Source of the DNA: JBCBTJ01 sp964597685
Lineage (GTDB): Bacteria; Pseudomonadota; Alphaproteobacteria; Caulobacterales; Hyphomonadaceae
Length of the DNA stretch: 6,048 bases
Direction: 5' to 3'
Assembly (NCBI GenBank): GCA_964597685.1
Contig: CAZQZC010000165.1
Span: forward strand, 1 to 6,048
A program made the translations under genes and the position numbers. The notes under the pieces are model-generated. The model made no database searches. It had not been told where the DNA came from and saw only the letters and a list, made by a program, of their open reading frames with translations. Every line of letters starts with the position of its first letter. The first letter of the stretch is position 1. Positions 1 to 6,048 of this stretch are shown in pieces.

Positions 1-1
1 C

Positions 2-688
2 GCCGGCACCGAATTCACGGTCGCTCGAGACGGCGAGGCGGCCGGCGACCGGCCGCGCGTCGTCCATTGCGGCGGCAATTCTTCGGACCGCTATGGGTTC
101 GGGACGCTGTTCGGCCTGAAAGTCCTCCCCTACGCCGACCTCGTGCTCTTTGACTATCCAGGCTACGGCGACAGCCCCGGCGCGCCGAGCGCGGAGGCGT
201 TCGAAGCGATGATCGACAATCTGGCGCGGGAGCTCAACGGCCGCCGCGCGCAATCGAACCGTCCGCTGATCCTGTGGGGCTATTCCTTGGGCGGCTTTGT
301 CTGCTCGGAATTGTTGGACGAGGTTGACCAGGTCGCGGCGATCATCATCGAATCGAGCGCGCACAACGCCAAGAGCGCCGCGCGCCAACTTCTCCCCGCG
401 ATCTTACGGCCGTTCGTGCGTTTGAGACTGTCGCCGACCTTGGCGGCGTACGACAATGTCGAGGCCTTGAAGGGTTACAACGGCGATGTTCTGGTGCTGA
501 CGGGCGCGCAGGACGGGATCCTGTCGGCCAAGCTCAGCCGAAACCTCGCCGTCGGGCTAGAGGCGCACGGCGTCTCGGTCGCCTACCACGAGTTTCCAGA
601 CGGCAACCACGCGAACCTGCCAACCTTGGCGTCATATAGAGAGACGCTGAACGCATTCTTCGCCCAATGGTCAGGCGATGCGCTTTGA
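2..688 (+). CDS. Alpha/beta hydrolase, 5' end missing
   Basis: The reading frame is open from the first bases of the window to the TGA at 686-688, so the gene starts upstream and about 228 C-terminal residues are visible. A GTG at 143 could be taken as a start, but it would cut off conserved sequence: the upstream part reads HCGGNSSDRYGF (about 65-100), a typical oxyanion-hole strand and loop of the alpha/beta hydrolase fold, followed by LFDYPGYGDSPG. The nucleophile elbow is GYSLGG with Ser encoded at 284-286. The likely acid is the Asp of LTGAQDG (512-514) and the catalytic His is in DGNHAN (608-610), so the triad is complete and in the usual order. The overall pattern resembles the ABHD12/ABHD13 (Bem46-like) serine hydrolases, often annotated as alpha/beta hydrolase without known substrate. 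The substrate cannot be told from sequence, and any signal peptide or lipobox would lie outside the window. Confidence 0.88.
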   Translation, partial: AGTEFTVARDGEAAGDRPRVVHCGGNSSDRYGFGTLFGLKVLPYADLVLFDYPGYGDSPGAPSAEAFEAMIDNLARELNGRRAQSNRPLILWGYSLGGFVCSELLDEVDQVAAIIIESSAHNAKSAARQLLPAILRPFVRLRLSPTLAAYDNVEALKGYNGDVLVLTGAQDGILSAKLSRNLAVGLEAHGVSVAYHEFPDGNHANLPTLASYRETLNAFFAQWSGDAL

Positions 689-819
689 TCGGACTTTGGC
701 AGGCCGGTACGAGCCGCCCTCCTTTCGGCAGCCGGGCGAAGTATACGACCAGGTGAATTCGCCTCATCGACATTGCAGTCCTCAAGTTGTCCTTTCCGAA
801 CTTGGAGGGCTGCCCTGCA

Positions 820-1009
820 TTGGACACACATCGAGATATCTATGATCCGAGCTACGTCAAAGACGTGTTTGATCGGTGCTCCAGCAAATACATTGCCTTC
901 AGCTATATCTGCTCATTTGTTTTACGGAGCGGTGGCGCAGGCAAGCTGTTCAAAACATGCCAACGCCCGCGGCGGCCGCATCGGGGACATGAGCGACTGC
1001 CGGCAATAA
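820..1009 (+). pseudogene. Remnant of a UbiE-like methyltransferase gene, frameshifted
   Basis: A TTG at 820-822, ten bases after a good ribosome binding site (GGAGGG, 804-809), opens a frame reading LDTHRDIYDPSYVKDVFDRC and then SSKYIAFSYICSF. This resembles the N-terminus of UbiE/COQ5-like class I SAM methyltransferases, where a Phe-Asp-Arg segment is followed by a Ser-Phe-Gly-Phe and a Trp-Arg. After the codon for F at 916-918 the similarity jumps frame: reading from 921 gives FTERWRRQAVQNMP, the expected continuation. Loss of one base near 919-920 (GGT to GT) would explain it. That second frame stops at 990-992; a third frame (986-1009) gives GDMSDC-like residues that may be a decayed glycine-rich SAM-binding motif, before TAA at 1007-1009. 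Nothing after 1010 resembles the rest of the enzyme, so about three quarters of the gene is absent. The family call comes from remembered motif patterns, not a search. Alternatives are a sequencing error plus a truncated gene, or chance similarity, which the two-frame agreement makes less likely. Confidence 0.5.
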
Positions 1010-1038
1010 GCCTCTCGCTGTCGCCCCCCCTAGAGCCC

Positions 1039-1067
1039 TTGCGTCACAAAACCTTCATCTGCTAAAC
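1039..1067 (+). promoter_or_regulatory. Possible sigma-70 promoter for speDE
   Basis: TTGCGT (1039-1044) and CTAAAC (1062-1067) are separated by 17 bases. The downstream element with its preceding G reads GCTAAAC, partly like the GCTANAWC -10 element described for Caulobacter housekeeping promoters, and TTGCGTC is close to TTGACGS. Transcription would start about 120 bases before the speD start and include both leader hairpins. A second, weaker pair is TTGCGC (1070-1075) with GATAAT (1095-1100), whose 19-base spacer is long. Both are guesses from pattern alone. Confidence 0.25.
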
Positions 1068-1141
1068 GCTTGCGCCCGCGGCCAGGGCGCTGTGGATAAT
1101 TCGCACGCGGCATTCCCGTATCGACAATTTAACCCATCCAT

Positions 1142-1182
1142 CCGGGGCGCGGCCCCCGGGCGGTGCGCGGCGCGTTCGCCGC
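1142..1182 (+). promoter_or_regulatory. Two GC-rich hairpins in the speD leader
   Basis: Two perfect inverted repeats lie side by side before speD. The first pairs CCGGGG (1142-1147) with CCCCGG (1154-1159) around a six-base loop. The second pairs GCGGCG (1167-1172) with CGCCGC (1177-1182) around CGTT and ends four bases before the speD ribosome binding site (ACGGAG, 1186-1191). No T run follows either stem, so they are poor intrinsic terminators. I do not recognise a known SAM or polyamine riboswitch here. In DNA this GC-rich, some pairing arises by chance; a leader role is inference. Confidence 0.3.
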
Positions 1183-1198
1183 ATGACGGAGCAGACCC

Positions 1199-1642
1199 AT
1201 GGATTTCGACGGAAAAACGAGGAACGAACCTCCCATCTTTGCCGACCGGTCCGCCGGCGCGGCTGAGGCGGCGGACCATTTCATCAGCGTGGACGGCGAG
1301 GAATACGCCGGACGCCACCTGATCATCGACCTCCACGGCGCGACGCACCTCGACGACGAACAGGTCATCAAACAAGCCTTCCTCGATTGCATTGAGGCCT
1401 GCGGGGCGACGCTCCTGCACATCCATCTTCACCGCTTCACGCCCCATGCGGGCTATTCCGGCGTCGCGGTTCTGTCTGAAAGCCACATCTCCATCCACAC
1501 CTGGCCAGAGCGCGACTACGCCGCCCTGGACGTGTTCATGTGCGGATCGGCGGAACCGATGAAATCCATAGATATCCTCAGGGCCGCGTTCAAACCCCAA
1601 CGCGTCGACGTCCAAAACATCCTGCGCGGCGGCGATACGTGA
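1199..1642 (+). CDS. speD: S-adenosylmethionine decarboxylase proenzyme
   Basis: SpeD decarboxylates S-adenosylmethionine to the aminopropyl donor used by spermidine synthase; it is a cytoplasmic pyruvoyl enzyme made as a proenzyme that cleaves itself. The 147-residue protein shows the bacterial/archaeal class 1b signature: LSESHISIHTWPE at residues 92-104 and DVFMCG at 111-116. By alignment with the Thermotoga maritima enzyme (Ser63, His68, Cys83), Ser95 becomes the pyruvoyl group after cleavage between Glu94 and Ser95, His100 acts in processing, and Cys115 is the proton donor. The constant offset of 32 supports this. The start at ATG 1199 is backed by ACGGAG seven bases upstream and gives about 32 residues before the conserved GRHLIIDLHGA core that the Thermotoga enzyme lacks; a GTG at 1289 is a possible internal alternative but has no clear ribosome binding site. 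The gene overlaps speE by four bases, so the two are almost certainly co-transcribed. Confidence 0.96.
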   Translation: MDFDGKTRNEPPIFADRSAGAAEAADHFISVDGEEYAGRHLIIDLHGATHLDDEQVIKQAFLDCIEACGATLLHIHLHRFTPHAGYSGVAVLSESHISIHTWPERDYAALDVFMCGSAEPMKSIDILRAAFKPQRVDVQNILRGGDT

Positions 1643-2511
1643 GCGCGGACAGCCTGCTGCGGCGGGGCGGCGAGACCTGGTTCTTCGAGACGCCGGTCGC
1701 CGGCACCGCCTTCGCCCTGCGCGTCGACCGCGTGATCCACGAGGCGACGGACGGGCTTCAGCAGGTCCTCGTCTTCGAGCACGAGCATTTGGGCCGCGTC
1801 CTCGCGTTGGACGGGATCGTGCAGGTCTGCGAGGCTGACGAGCACATCTATCATGAGATGATGGCGCACACGCCCTTGATTGTTCATGGGGCCGCCGAGC
1901 GCGTCCTCATCATCGGCGGCGGCGACGGCGGCGTGGCGCGCGAAGCGCTGCGACACACATCAATTCGCGACCTCACCTTGGTGGAGATCGACCGGTCTGT
2001 TGTCGACCTCTCCCGGCAGTGGATGCCGGATATCTCGGCCGGCGCCTTCGAGGATCCGCGTCTCGAACTGATCATTGCAGACGGGGCCGATTTCATGCGC
2101 AATCGAGAGGCGGCCTACGACGTGATCATCGTCGACTCCACCGATCCAGACGGCCCAGGCGCCGTTCTGTTTACGGAGACGTTTTACACGTCCTGCGCCC
2201 GCGCGCTGCGTTCAGGCGGCGTCATGATCTCCCAGAACGGCGTGCCCTTTCTACAGAGAGAGGCTGTCGCACGCGCCTTCGCATCGCTTCGCGCGGCCTT
2301 CCCCCATGTCCATGAATTGGAGATTTCCGTGCCGACTTACGCTGGAGGCCCGATGGCGCTCGGCCTGTCGACACACTCCCAGGCCAAGGCCGATGCGGCG
2401 ACGTCGATCGCATCGGCTGCGCGCACTTGGGCGGCGGCCGATCTGCCTGCGCAATACTACACGCCCGATCGACAGATCAGCTCGATCCGAAACGGACGTC
2501 AGCGCCGATAA
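1639..2511 (+). CDS. speE: Spermidine synthase (polyamine aminopropyltransferase)
   Basis: SpeE transfers the aminopropyl group from decarboxylated SAM to putrescine, giving spermidine and methylthioadenosine, in the cytoplasm. I chose the GTG at 1639 because it overlaps the speD stop as GTGA and gives 290 residues, near the usual 280-300; the frame stays open upstream inside speD, but that part has no family resemblance. Visible motifs in order: an N-terminal beta domain with LALDGIVQ (56-62) and DEHIYHEMMAHTPL (67-80); the nucleotide-binding GGGDGG (93-98); VEID (115-118), whose Glu116 should contact the ribose; DGADF (148-152); and VDSTDPDGPG (165-174), whose Asp166 matches the catalytic Asp of the family. 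The C-terminus keeps YYTPD (273-277) but then ends as QISSIRNGRQRR, where relatives usually have an HRAAFALP-like stretch and some ten more residues. That tail lies away from the active site, so activity is expected. No strong ribosome binding site precedes the GTG, which fits coupling to speD translation. Confidence 0.95.
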   Translation: MSADSLLRRGGETWFFETPVAGTAFALRVDRVIHEATDGLQQVLVFEHEHLGRVLALDGIVQVCEADEHIYHEMMAHTPLIVHGAAERVLIIGGGDGGVAREALRHTSIRDLTLVEIDRSVVDLSRQWMPDISAGAFEDPRLELIIADGADFMRNREAAYDVIIVDSTDPDGPGAVLFTETFYTSCARALRSGGVMISQNGVPFLQREAVARAFASLRAAFPHVHELEISVPTYAGGPMALGLSTHSQAKADAATSIASAARTWAAADLPAQYYTPDRQISSIRNGRQRR

Positions 2512-2513
2512 GC

Positions 2514-2530
2514 AATGGCAACTTGCCATT
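2514..2530. repeat. Perfect 17-base palindrome after speE
   Basis: AATGGCAACTTGCCATT has two perfect 8-base arms around a central C and begins three bases after the speE stop codon. As RNA it could fold into a short stem, but the single-base centre forces a loop from the inner pairs and no T run follows, so it is a weak terminator candidate. Its shape, an odd-length two-fold symmetric site of operator size, also fits a binding site for a dimeric regulator acting on the gene at 2647, although it lies about 117 bases upstream of that start. The symmetry is seen directly; the role is inference. Confidence 0.4.
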
Positions 2531-2605
2531 CACCGCAATGATGGCACTGTGCTCTTGTGGGCGTCGCGACAGGGCGGGCGCTCGACAAGTGAGCGGTTCA
2601 TCTTG

Positions 2606-2643
2606 GCCCCGCCCTCTGGCTTCGCCTTCGGAAAGGCAGGGGC
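2606..2643 (+). promoter_or_regulatory. Possible stem-loop covering a ribosome binding site
   Basis: GCCTT (2624-2628) can pair with AAGGC (2633-2637) around a four-base loop, and GCCCC (2606-2610) can pair with GGGGC (2639-2643), leaving a 13-base bulge on the 5' side. The AGGGG that probably serves as ribosome binding site for the ATG at 2647 would be inside the outer stem. Such pairing could limit translation, but the large asymmetric bulge makes the outer stem doubtful. Confidence 0.2.
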
Positions 2644-2646
2644 GTT

Positions 2647-3624
2647 ATGAGCCGAACACAGATTTCAGTCGCACGCGCCGCATTGGCGGCCATGACCATG
2701 GCTTGGATGGTTCAGACCGCCGATGCGCGAACCGACGCCAAGCGCGGCCTGTCCATTCCTCTGGTTGAAACCTCCGACGGCTTCATGATGACGGAGATGC
2801 GCATCAACGGCTCCGGATCGGTGAACGTCCTCGTCGATACAGCCGCGAATTTCGCCCTGGTCGGGTCGCGAGAATTACGAGACGCCGGCGTAGATATCGA
2901 AACCGACCAAAGGGTCAGCGTCGCAGGCCTATTGGACGCCCAGATCTATCCCCGAATCGACGTTCCGCGACTTGATATCTCCAATGCGACGTTGTTTGAA
3001 ACGCCGACCGCTGTGGCGGATCGGGCTCTCTTTCCCCGCAAGCTCAATATTTTGCCCGCAAGCGCCTTCTCGGCCCGCTATCTCGACTTCGACTTCCCGA
3101 ACCGAACCCTGATGGTCTACGACGAGCGCAAGCGCCGTGGGCGGTCGAAGATCGGCTTCAAGGTCAAGTTGCGGCCATTGCGGGGCTTGTGGCTGACCCG
3201 GGTCGAGGTGAACGGCAGGCGCGGTTGGGCTTTGATCGACACGGGCGCCAACGCGACGCTGATCAACCGCGAATTCGCCGAGAAGGCCCACGCGAGGTTA
3301 TCGGAGCCCGAAAACGTTGTTCTAGAAGACGCCAACCATGAACGCGCGATCGGGCGGCGCGCCTATGTGCACCGGATCGAGGTTGGAGACTCCTTCATGG
3401 ATCGTGTCCAAATCTCAGTCGCAGATCCGTCGATTTTCGAACATCTTGGCCTCGACGAAAAGCCCGCAATGGTGCTTGGCCTTGATTACCTCAAGCATTT
3501 CCGGCTGCAAATCGACCAACGGAACAATGTCGCCGTCCTGATCCCCTCCGAGGGGGTCGTGGCGGAAAGCGAGCGCCGCATCAGGCGCAACAGTTTCGTT
3601 CGATTCGGCCGCTTCTCGTTCTAG
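2647..3624 (+). CDS. Secreted retropepsin-like aspartic protease, two tandem domains
   Basis: The 325-residue product starts with a likely signal peptide: MSRTQISVAR, a hydrophobic Ala/Met-rich stretch to about residue 24, and a possible cleavage after ADA (25-27). Two retropepsin-like units follow. The first has NVLVDTAANFALVG (60-73), with Asp64 in a DTA triplet where the family normally has DTG, and closes with ILPASAFSARYLDFDFPNRT (135-154). The second has WALIDTGANATLIN (194-207), with Asp198 in the standard DTG, and closes with VLGLDYLKHFRLQID (276-290), the usual hydrophobic-Gly and strand pattern. The units line up one to one, suggesting an internal duplication whose halves could pair within one chain and supply the two aspartates that retroviral proteases gain by dimerising. 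The C-terminal tail (301-325) is rich in Arg and Phe. The ATG start is supported by AGGGG at 2638-2642, somewhat close. The family assignment is confident; protease activity and substrate are unproven. The gene lies 135 bases after speE and 102 bases before another exported peptidase gene in the same direction. Confidence 0.82.
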   Translation: MSRTQISVARAALAAMTMAWMVQTADARTDAKRGLSIPLVETSDGFMMTEMRINGSGSVNVLVDTAANFALVGSRELRDAGVDIETDQRVSVAGLLDAQIYPRIDVPRLDISNATLFETPTAVADRALFPRKLNILPASAFSARYLDFDFPNRTLMVYDERKRRGRSKIGFKVKLRPLRGLWLTRVEVNGRRGWALIDTGANATLINREFAEKAHARLSEPENVVLEDANHERAIGRRAYVHRIEVGDSFMDRVQISVADPSIFEHLGLDEKPAMVLGLDYLKHFRLQIDQRNNVAVLIPSEGVVAESERRIRRNSFVRFGRFSF

Positions 3625-3726
3625 TCCCCGATGCAAGTCTGTGCGGAGCCTTGCGGCTTGCGTTTCGGCGCGGGCCGGCGTCTATTCGCGCTTTAAGATA
3701 CATTCGCTGCAACGAGGAAACGGCCC

Positions 3727-5913
3727 ATGCACCGCAGACTGAGCTCCGCATTCGCAGCCCTGGCGGCGGCCACGCTCGCAACCGCCCAGGAGACGAACGT
3801 GCCCCAGGACATCGACCGCGTCGCGCCCGGCGACGCCGACCCCTATTTGTGGCTTGAGGAGGTCGAAGGCGACGACGCCCTCTCCTGGGTGCGCGCGCAG
3901 AACGAACGCTCGCTGGCGGCCCTGCAGGCGGATCCGCGCTACGCCGGTCTCGAAGCGGCTGCGATCGCGATCGCCACATCCAAGGAGCGCATCCCCTATG
4001 GCCGGGTTCGCGGCGGGTTGGTCTACAATTTCTGGCAAGACGAGACAAACGTCCGAGGCGTTTGGCGGCGTGCGGCGCTTGAAAGCTACGCGACGGACGC
4101 GCCGGATTGGGAGACAATCCTCGACATCGACGCCCTCGCCGAGGCCGAAGGCGCGAACTGGGTTTACAAGGGCGCCGATTGCCGGCGGCCGACGCTGGAC
4201 GAGCCTTTGCGATGCCTCGTCAGCCTCTCCGACGGCGGCAAGGACGCCGTCGTCCAGCGCGAATTCGACATCGAATCGAAGTCCTTCGTCGACGGCGGCT
4301 TCGCCACGCCCGAGGCGAAACAAGGCGCGGCCTGGGCCGATTCCGACACTCTCTTGATCGCCACCGATTGGGGCGGCGACGGGTCCACGCTCACCGAGTC
4401 GGGCTATCCGTCGGTCGTCAAACGCTGGACCCGCGGAACACCGCTGGACGAGGCCGAACACTTGATAAGCGGCGACAAGACCGATGTCGGCGTCTGGCCC
4501 TTCACGCTGGAGACAGACGACGGACGGACCCTTCAAGGCGCCGTCGAGGCCGACACCTTCTTCACGTCCACCTATTGGCATTTTCCATCCGATGGCGGCG
4601 ACACGGTGCAGCTGCCCATTCCGCCGAAATCCAACCCCGAAGGCGTCTATAAGGGACGTCTCCTGGTGGCGCTGCAGCAGGATTGGACCCCGGAGGGCCA
4701 GGACGCGGCGTTCAAATCCGGCGACCTTGTCTCATTCGATCTCGACGCCTTCCTCGAAACCAAAACCCTTCAGGAGGTCGACCTCGTCTTCCGTCCCGGC
4801 GCGCGACAAGCGCTCAACGGCGTCGCCTTGGCCCGCGGCGCGGCGCTTCTGTCAGTCAACGACAATGTCGTCGGGCGCCTCTTGAAGCTGGAGCTTGGCG
4901 GTGAAGGCTGGTCGACCGAGCCGGTGGACCTTCCCGGCGCGGGCCAGGTTGGCATCGCCTTCGCCGACCAGAAGGAAGAGGCCGTCTTTCTCAATTATGA
5001 GGGCTTCCTGACGCCGGACTCGCTCCTCAAATACGACGCCGCAACCGGCGAAGTCTCACCATTGAAAAGCCTGCCGGCGAAGTTCGACGCCGACGGCCTC
5101 ACGGTCCAGCAATTTGAGGCGGCGTCGAAAGACGGAACCAACATCCCCTACTTCGTCGTCCACCGTGAGGACATCACCCTCAATGGCGCGACGCCGACGC
5201 TCTTGAACGCCTATGGCGGATTTCAGATCTCCCGCCCGCCCTTCTATTCCGGCACGTTCGGCAAGTTGTGGCTTGAGCGAGGCGGCGCCTTCGTCCTCGC
5301 CAATATCCGCGGCGGCGGCGAATTCGGTCCGGCCTGGCACCAGGCGGGCCTCAAAACCAACCGCCAACGCATCTACGACGATTTCATCGCCGTGGGCGAA
5401 GATCTGGTGGCAAAAGGGATTACGAGCCCAAGCCGCCTCGGCATCATGGGCGGCTCCAATGGCGGCCTGCTGATGGGCGTGGCGCTCAATCAGCGTCCAG
5501 ACCTCTGGAACGCCGTGGTTGTTCAGGTCCCGCTGCTCGACATGCTGCGCTACCACCTCCTGCTCGCCGGCGCCTCATGGGTCGACGAATATGGATCGCC
5601 GGACGTGGCCGAAGAACGCGCCTTCCTCGAGACGATTTCGCCCTACCACAATTTCGATCCGGCCAAGGATTATCCCACGCCGCTCTTCGTCACCTCCACC
5701 AAGGACGACCGCGTCCATCCGGGCCATGCGCGCAAAATGGCGAAGCTGTTCGAAGCCGCCGGCAAGCCCTTCCTCTATTACGAGAACATCGACGGCGGAC
5801 ATTCCGCGGCGGCGAACCAGATCGAAAGCGCCAAACGGGCCGCGTTGGAGTTCACCTATCTCGCTCAACGCCTGTTCGGCGAAGCGGACGTCGACGAGGT
5901 CGGCGGGGATTAA
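3727..5913 (+). CDS. Secreted prolyl oligopeptidase family (S9) serine peptidase
   Basis: The 728-residue protein belongs to the S9 family: an N-terminal beta-propeller that filters substrates (roughly residues 70-445) and a C-terminal alpha/beta hydrolase domain (about 455-715). The start ATG is preceded by GAGGA (3714-3718) at a good distance. A signal peptide is likely (MHRRLSSAF then an Ala-rich stretch, cleavage near ATAQ, residues 18-21), so the enzyme should act in the periplasm or outside. The segment DPYLWLEEVEGDDALSWV (38-55) is the standard S9 entry motif. In the catalytic domain NAYGGF (494-499), ANIRGGGEFGPAWHQAG (525-541) and GGSNGGLLMG (575-584) are clear. Ser577 is the nucleophile, Asp660 in KDDRVHP (Asp661 is adjacent) the acid, and His692 in DGGHSAAA the base; Arg662 matches the substrate-binding Arg of porcine prolyl oligopeptidase. 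Cys152 and Cys163 could form a disulfide after export. The propeller is poorly conserved, so cleavage after proline is likely only by family membership. No symbol is given because S9 paralogues cannot be told apart here. Confidence 0.93.
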   Translation: MHRRLSSAFAALAAATLATAQETNVPQDIDRVAPGDADPYLWLEEVEGDDALSWVRAQNERSLAALQADPRYAGLEAAAIAIATSKERIPYGRVRGGLVYNFWQDETNVRGVWRRAALESYATDAPDWETILDIDALAEAEGANWVYKGADCRRPTLDEPLRCLVSLSDGGKDAVVQREFDIESKSFVDGGFATPEAKQGAAWADSDTLLIATDWGGDGSTLTESGYPSVVKRWTRGTPLDEAEHLISGDKTDVGVWPFTLETDDGRTLQGAVEADTFFTSTYWHFPSDGGDTVQLPIPPKSNPEGVYKGRLLVALQQDWTPEGQDAAFKSGDLVSFDLDAFLETKTLQEVDLVFRPGARQALNGVALARGAALLSVNDNVVGRLLKLELGGEGWSTEPVDLPGAGQVGIAFADQKEEAVFLNYEGFLTPDSLLKYDAATGEVSPLKSLPAKFDADGLTVQQFEAASKDGTNIPYFVVHREDITLNGATPTLLNAYGGFQISRPPFYSGTFGKLWLERGGAFVLANIRGGGEFGPAWHQAGLKTNRQRIYDDFIAVGEDLVAKGITSPSRLGIMGGSNGGLLMGVALNQRPDLWNAVVVQVPLLDMLRYHLLLAGASWVDEYGSPDVAEERAFLETISPYHNFDPAKDYPTPLFVTSTKDDRVHPGHARKMAKLFEAAGKPFLYYENIDGGHSAAANQIESAKRAALEFTYLAQRLFGEADVDEVGGD

Positions 5914-5977
5914 CGCGACGGCGCGCAGCGCTACACCAATCCCCGTCCTGCGGCGCCAATTCGCCTAGGCGGCGCAC

Positions 5978-6004
5978 GGGTTTCTGCGGTTGACGCAGAA
6001 ACCC
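5978..6004 (+). terminator. Hairpin, probable terminator of the S9 peptidase gene
   Basis: GGGTTTCTGCG (5978-5988) and CGCAGAAACCC (5994-6004) form a perfect 11-base-pair stem with a five-base GTTGA loop, starting about 65 bases after the stop codon at 5911-5913. The following bases are TGTCCTCCCC, pyrimidine-rich but without a real T run, so this is not a textbook intrinsic terminator. It may still end transcription, protect the mRNA 3' end, or act in both directions if a convergent gene lies beyond the window. Confidence 0.55.
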
Positions 6005-6048
6005 TGTCCTCCCCCTGGCGCGCCCATCCCACACTCCCCTTGCTTCGT

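Larger units (their letters stand above)
689..1198. other. Gene-poor stretch between hydrolase and speD
   Basis: About 510 bases with no intact gene. The first 130 bases (689-819) hold only short open frames without family resemblance. Bases 820-1009 carry a broken methyltransferase fragment, listed separately. Bases 1010-1198 include a run of seven C (1024-1030), a possible promoter and two GC-rich hairpins, also listed separately. I see no tRNA, transposase fragment or terminal inverted repeats. No clear terminator for the upstream hydrolase gene is visible. Confidence 0.6.

Noticed and set aside
678..845. A 55-codon open frame from ATG 678, overlapping the hydrolase stop
   Set aside because: It has no clear ribosome binding site, overlaps the start of the methyltransferase remnant in another frame and resembles no family I know.
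1024..1030. A run of seven C bases
   Set aside because: It lies in non-coding sequence outside any recognisable gene frame, so a phase-variation role is not supported.
1055..1615. A long open frame on the minus strand opposite speD
   Set aside because: It is antisense to a clearly identified gene and shows no family motif; long antisense frames are common in GC-rich DNA.
3625..3726. TAAGAT at 3694-3699 as a -10 element for the S9 peptidase gene
   Set aside because: No acceptable -35 element lies at the right distance; the nearest TTG-containing hexamer is about 30 bases upstream.
3682..4581. A 299-codon open frame on the minus strand opposite the S9 peptidase gene
   Set aside because: The plus strand carries an unmistakable S9 peptidase with signal peptide and ribosome binding site; the antisense frame follows from GC-rich codon use.
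5962..5971. CGCCTAGGCG, a 10-base palindrome before the final hairpin
   Set aside because: Short GC-rich palindromes are expected in such DNA, and this one has no neighbouring feature to give it meaning.

Overview
The window looks like chromosomal DNA of a GC-rich alphaproteobacterium. The evidence is the high GC content, the strong GC bias at third codon positions, the GTG start coupled by a 4-base overlap, the small secreted retropepsin-like protease and the secreted S9 peptidase; the last two are both common in Caulobacterales/Hyphomonadaceae-like lineages. The lineage is an inference from gene content and style, not from a marker gene. All intact genes read on the + strand.

Layout: (1) bases 2-688, the 3' part of an alpha/beta hydrolase gene whose start lies outside the window; (2) bases 689-1198, about 510 bases without an intact gene, holding a decayed, frameshifted N-terminal fragment of a UbiE-like methyltransferase gene (820-1009), then a possible promoter and two GC-rich hairpins in front of speD; (3) bases 1199-2511, speD and speE, overlapping by four bases; (4) bases 2512-2646, an intergenic gap with a perfect 17-base palindrome just after speE; (5) bases 2647-3624, a secreted protein with two tandem retropepsin-like domains; (6) bases 3727-5913, a secreted prolyl-oligopeptidase-family (S9) serine peptidase; (7) bases 5914-6048, a non-coding tail with an 11-bp perfect hairpin that probably ends transcription of the peptidase gene.

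How the genes work together: speD and speE form one pathway module. SpeD decarboxylates S-adenosylmethionine and SpeE moves the aminopropyl group to putrescine, giving spermidine. The two downstream genes both encode exported proteins of peptidase families, in the same orientation with about 100 bases between them. They may serve extracytoplasmic protein or peptide processing, but no functional link to the polyamine genes is visible.

I did not find a clearly new biological system. The observations most worth following are the methyltransferase gene remnant, the double retropepsin protein with DTA in one half and DTG in the other, and the structured leader before speD.
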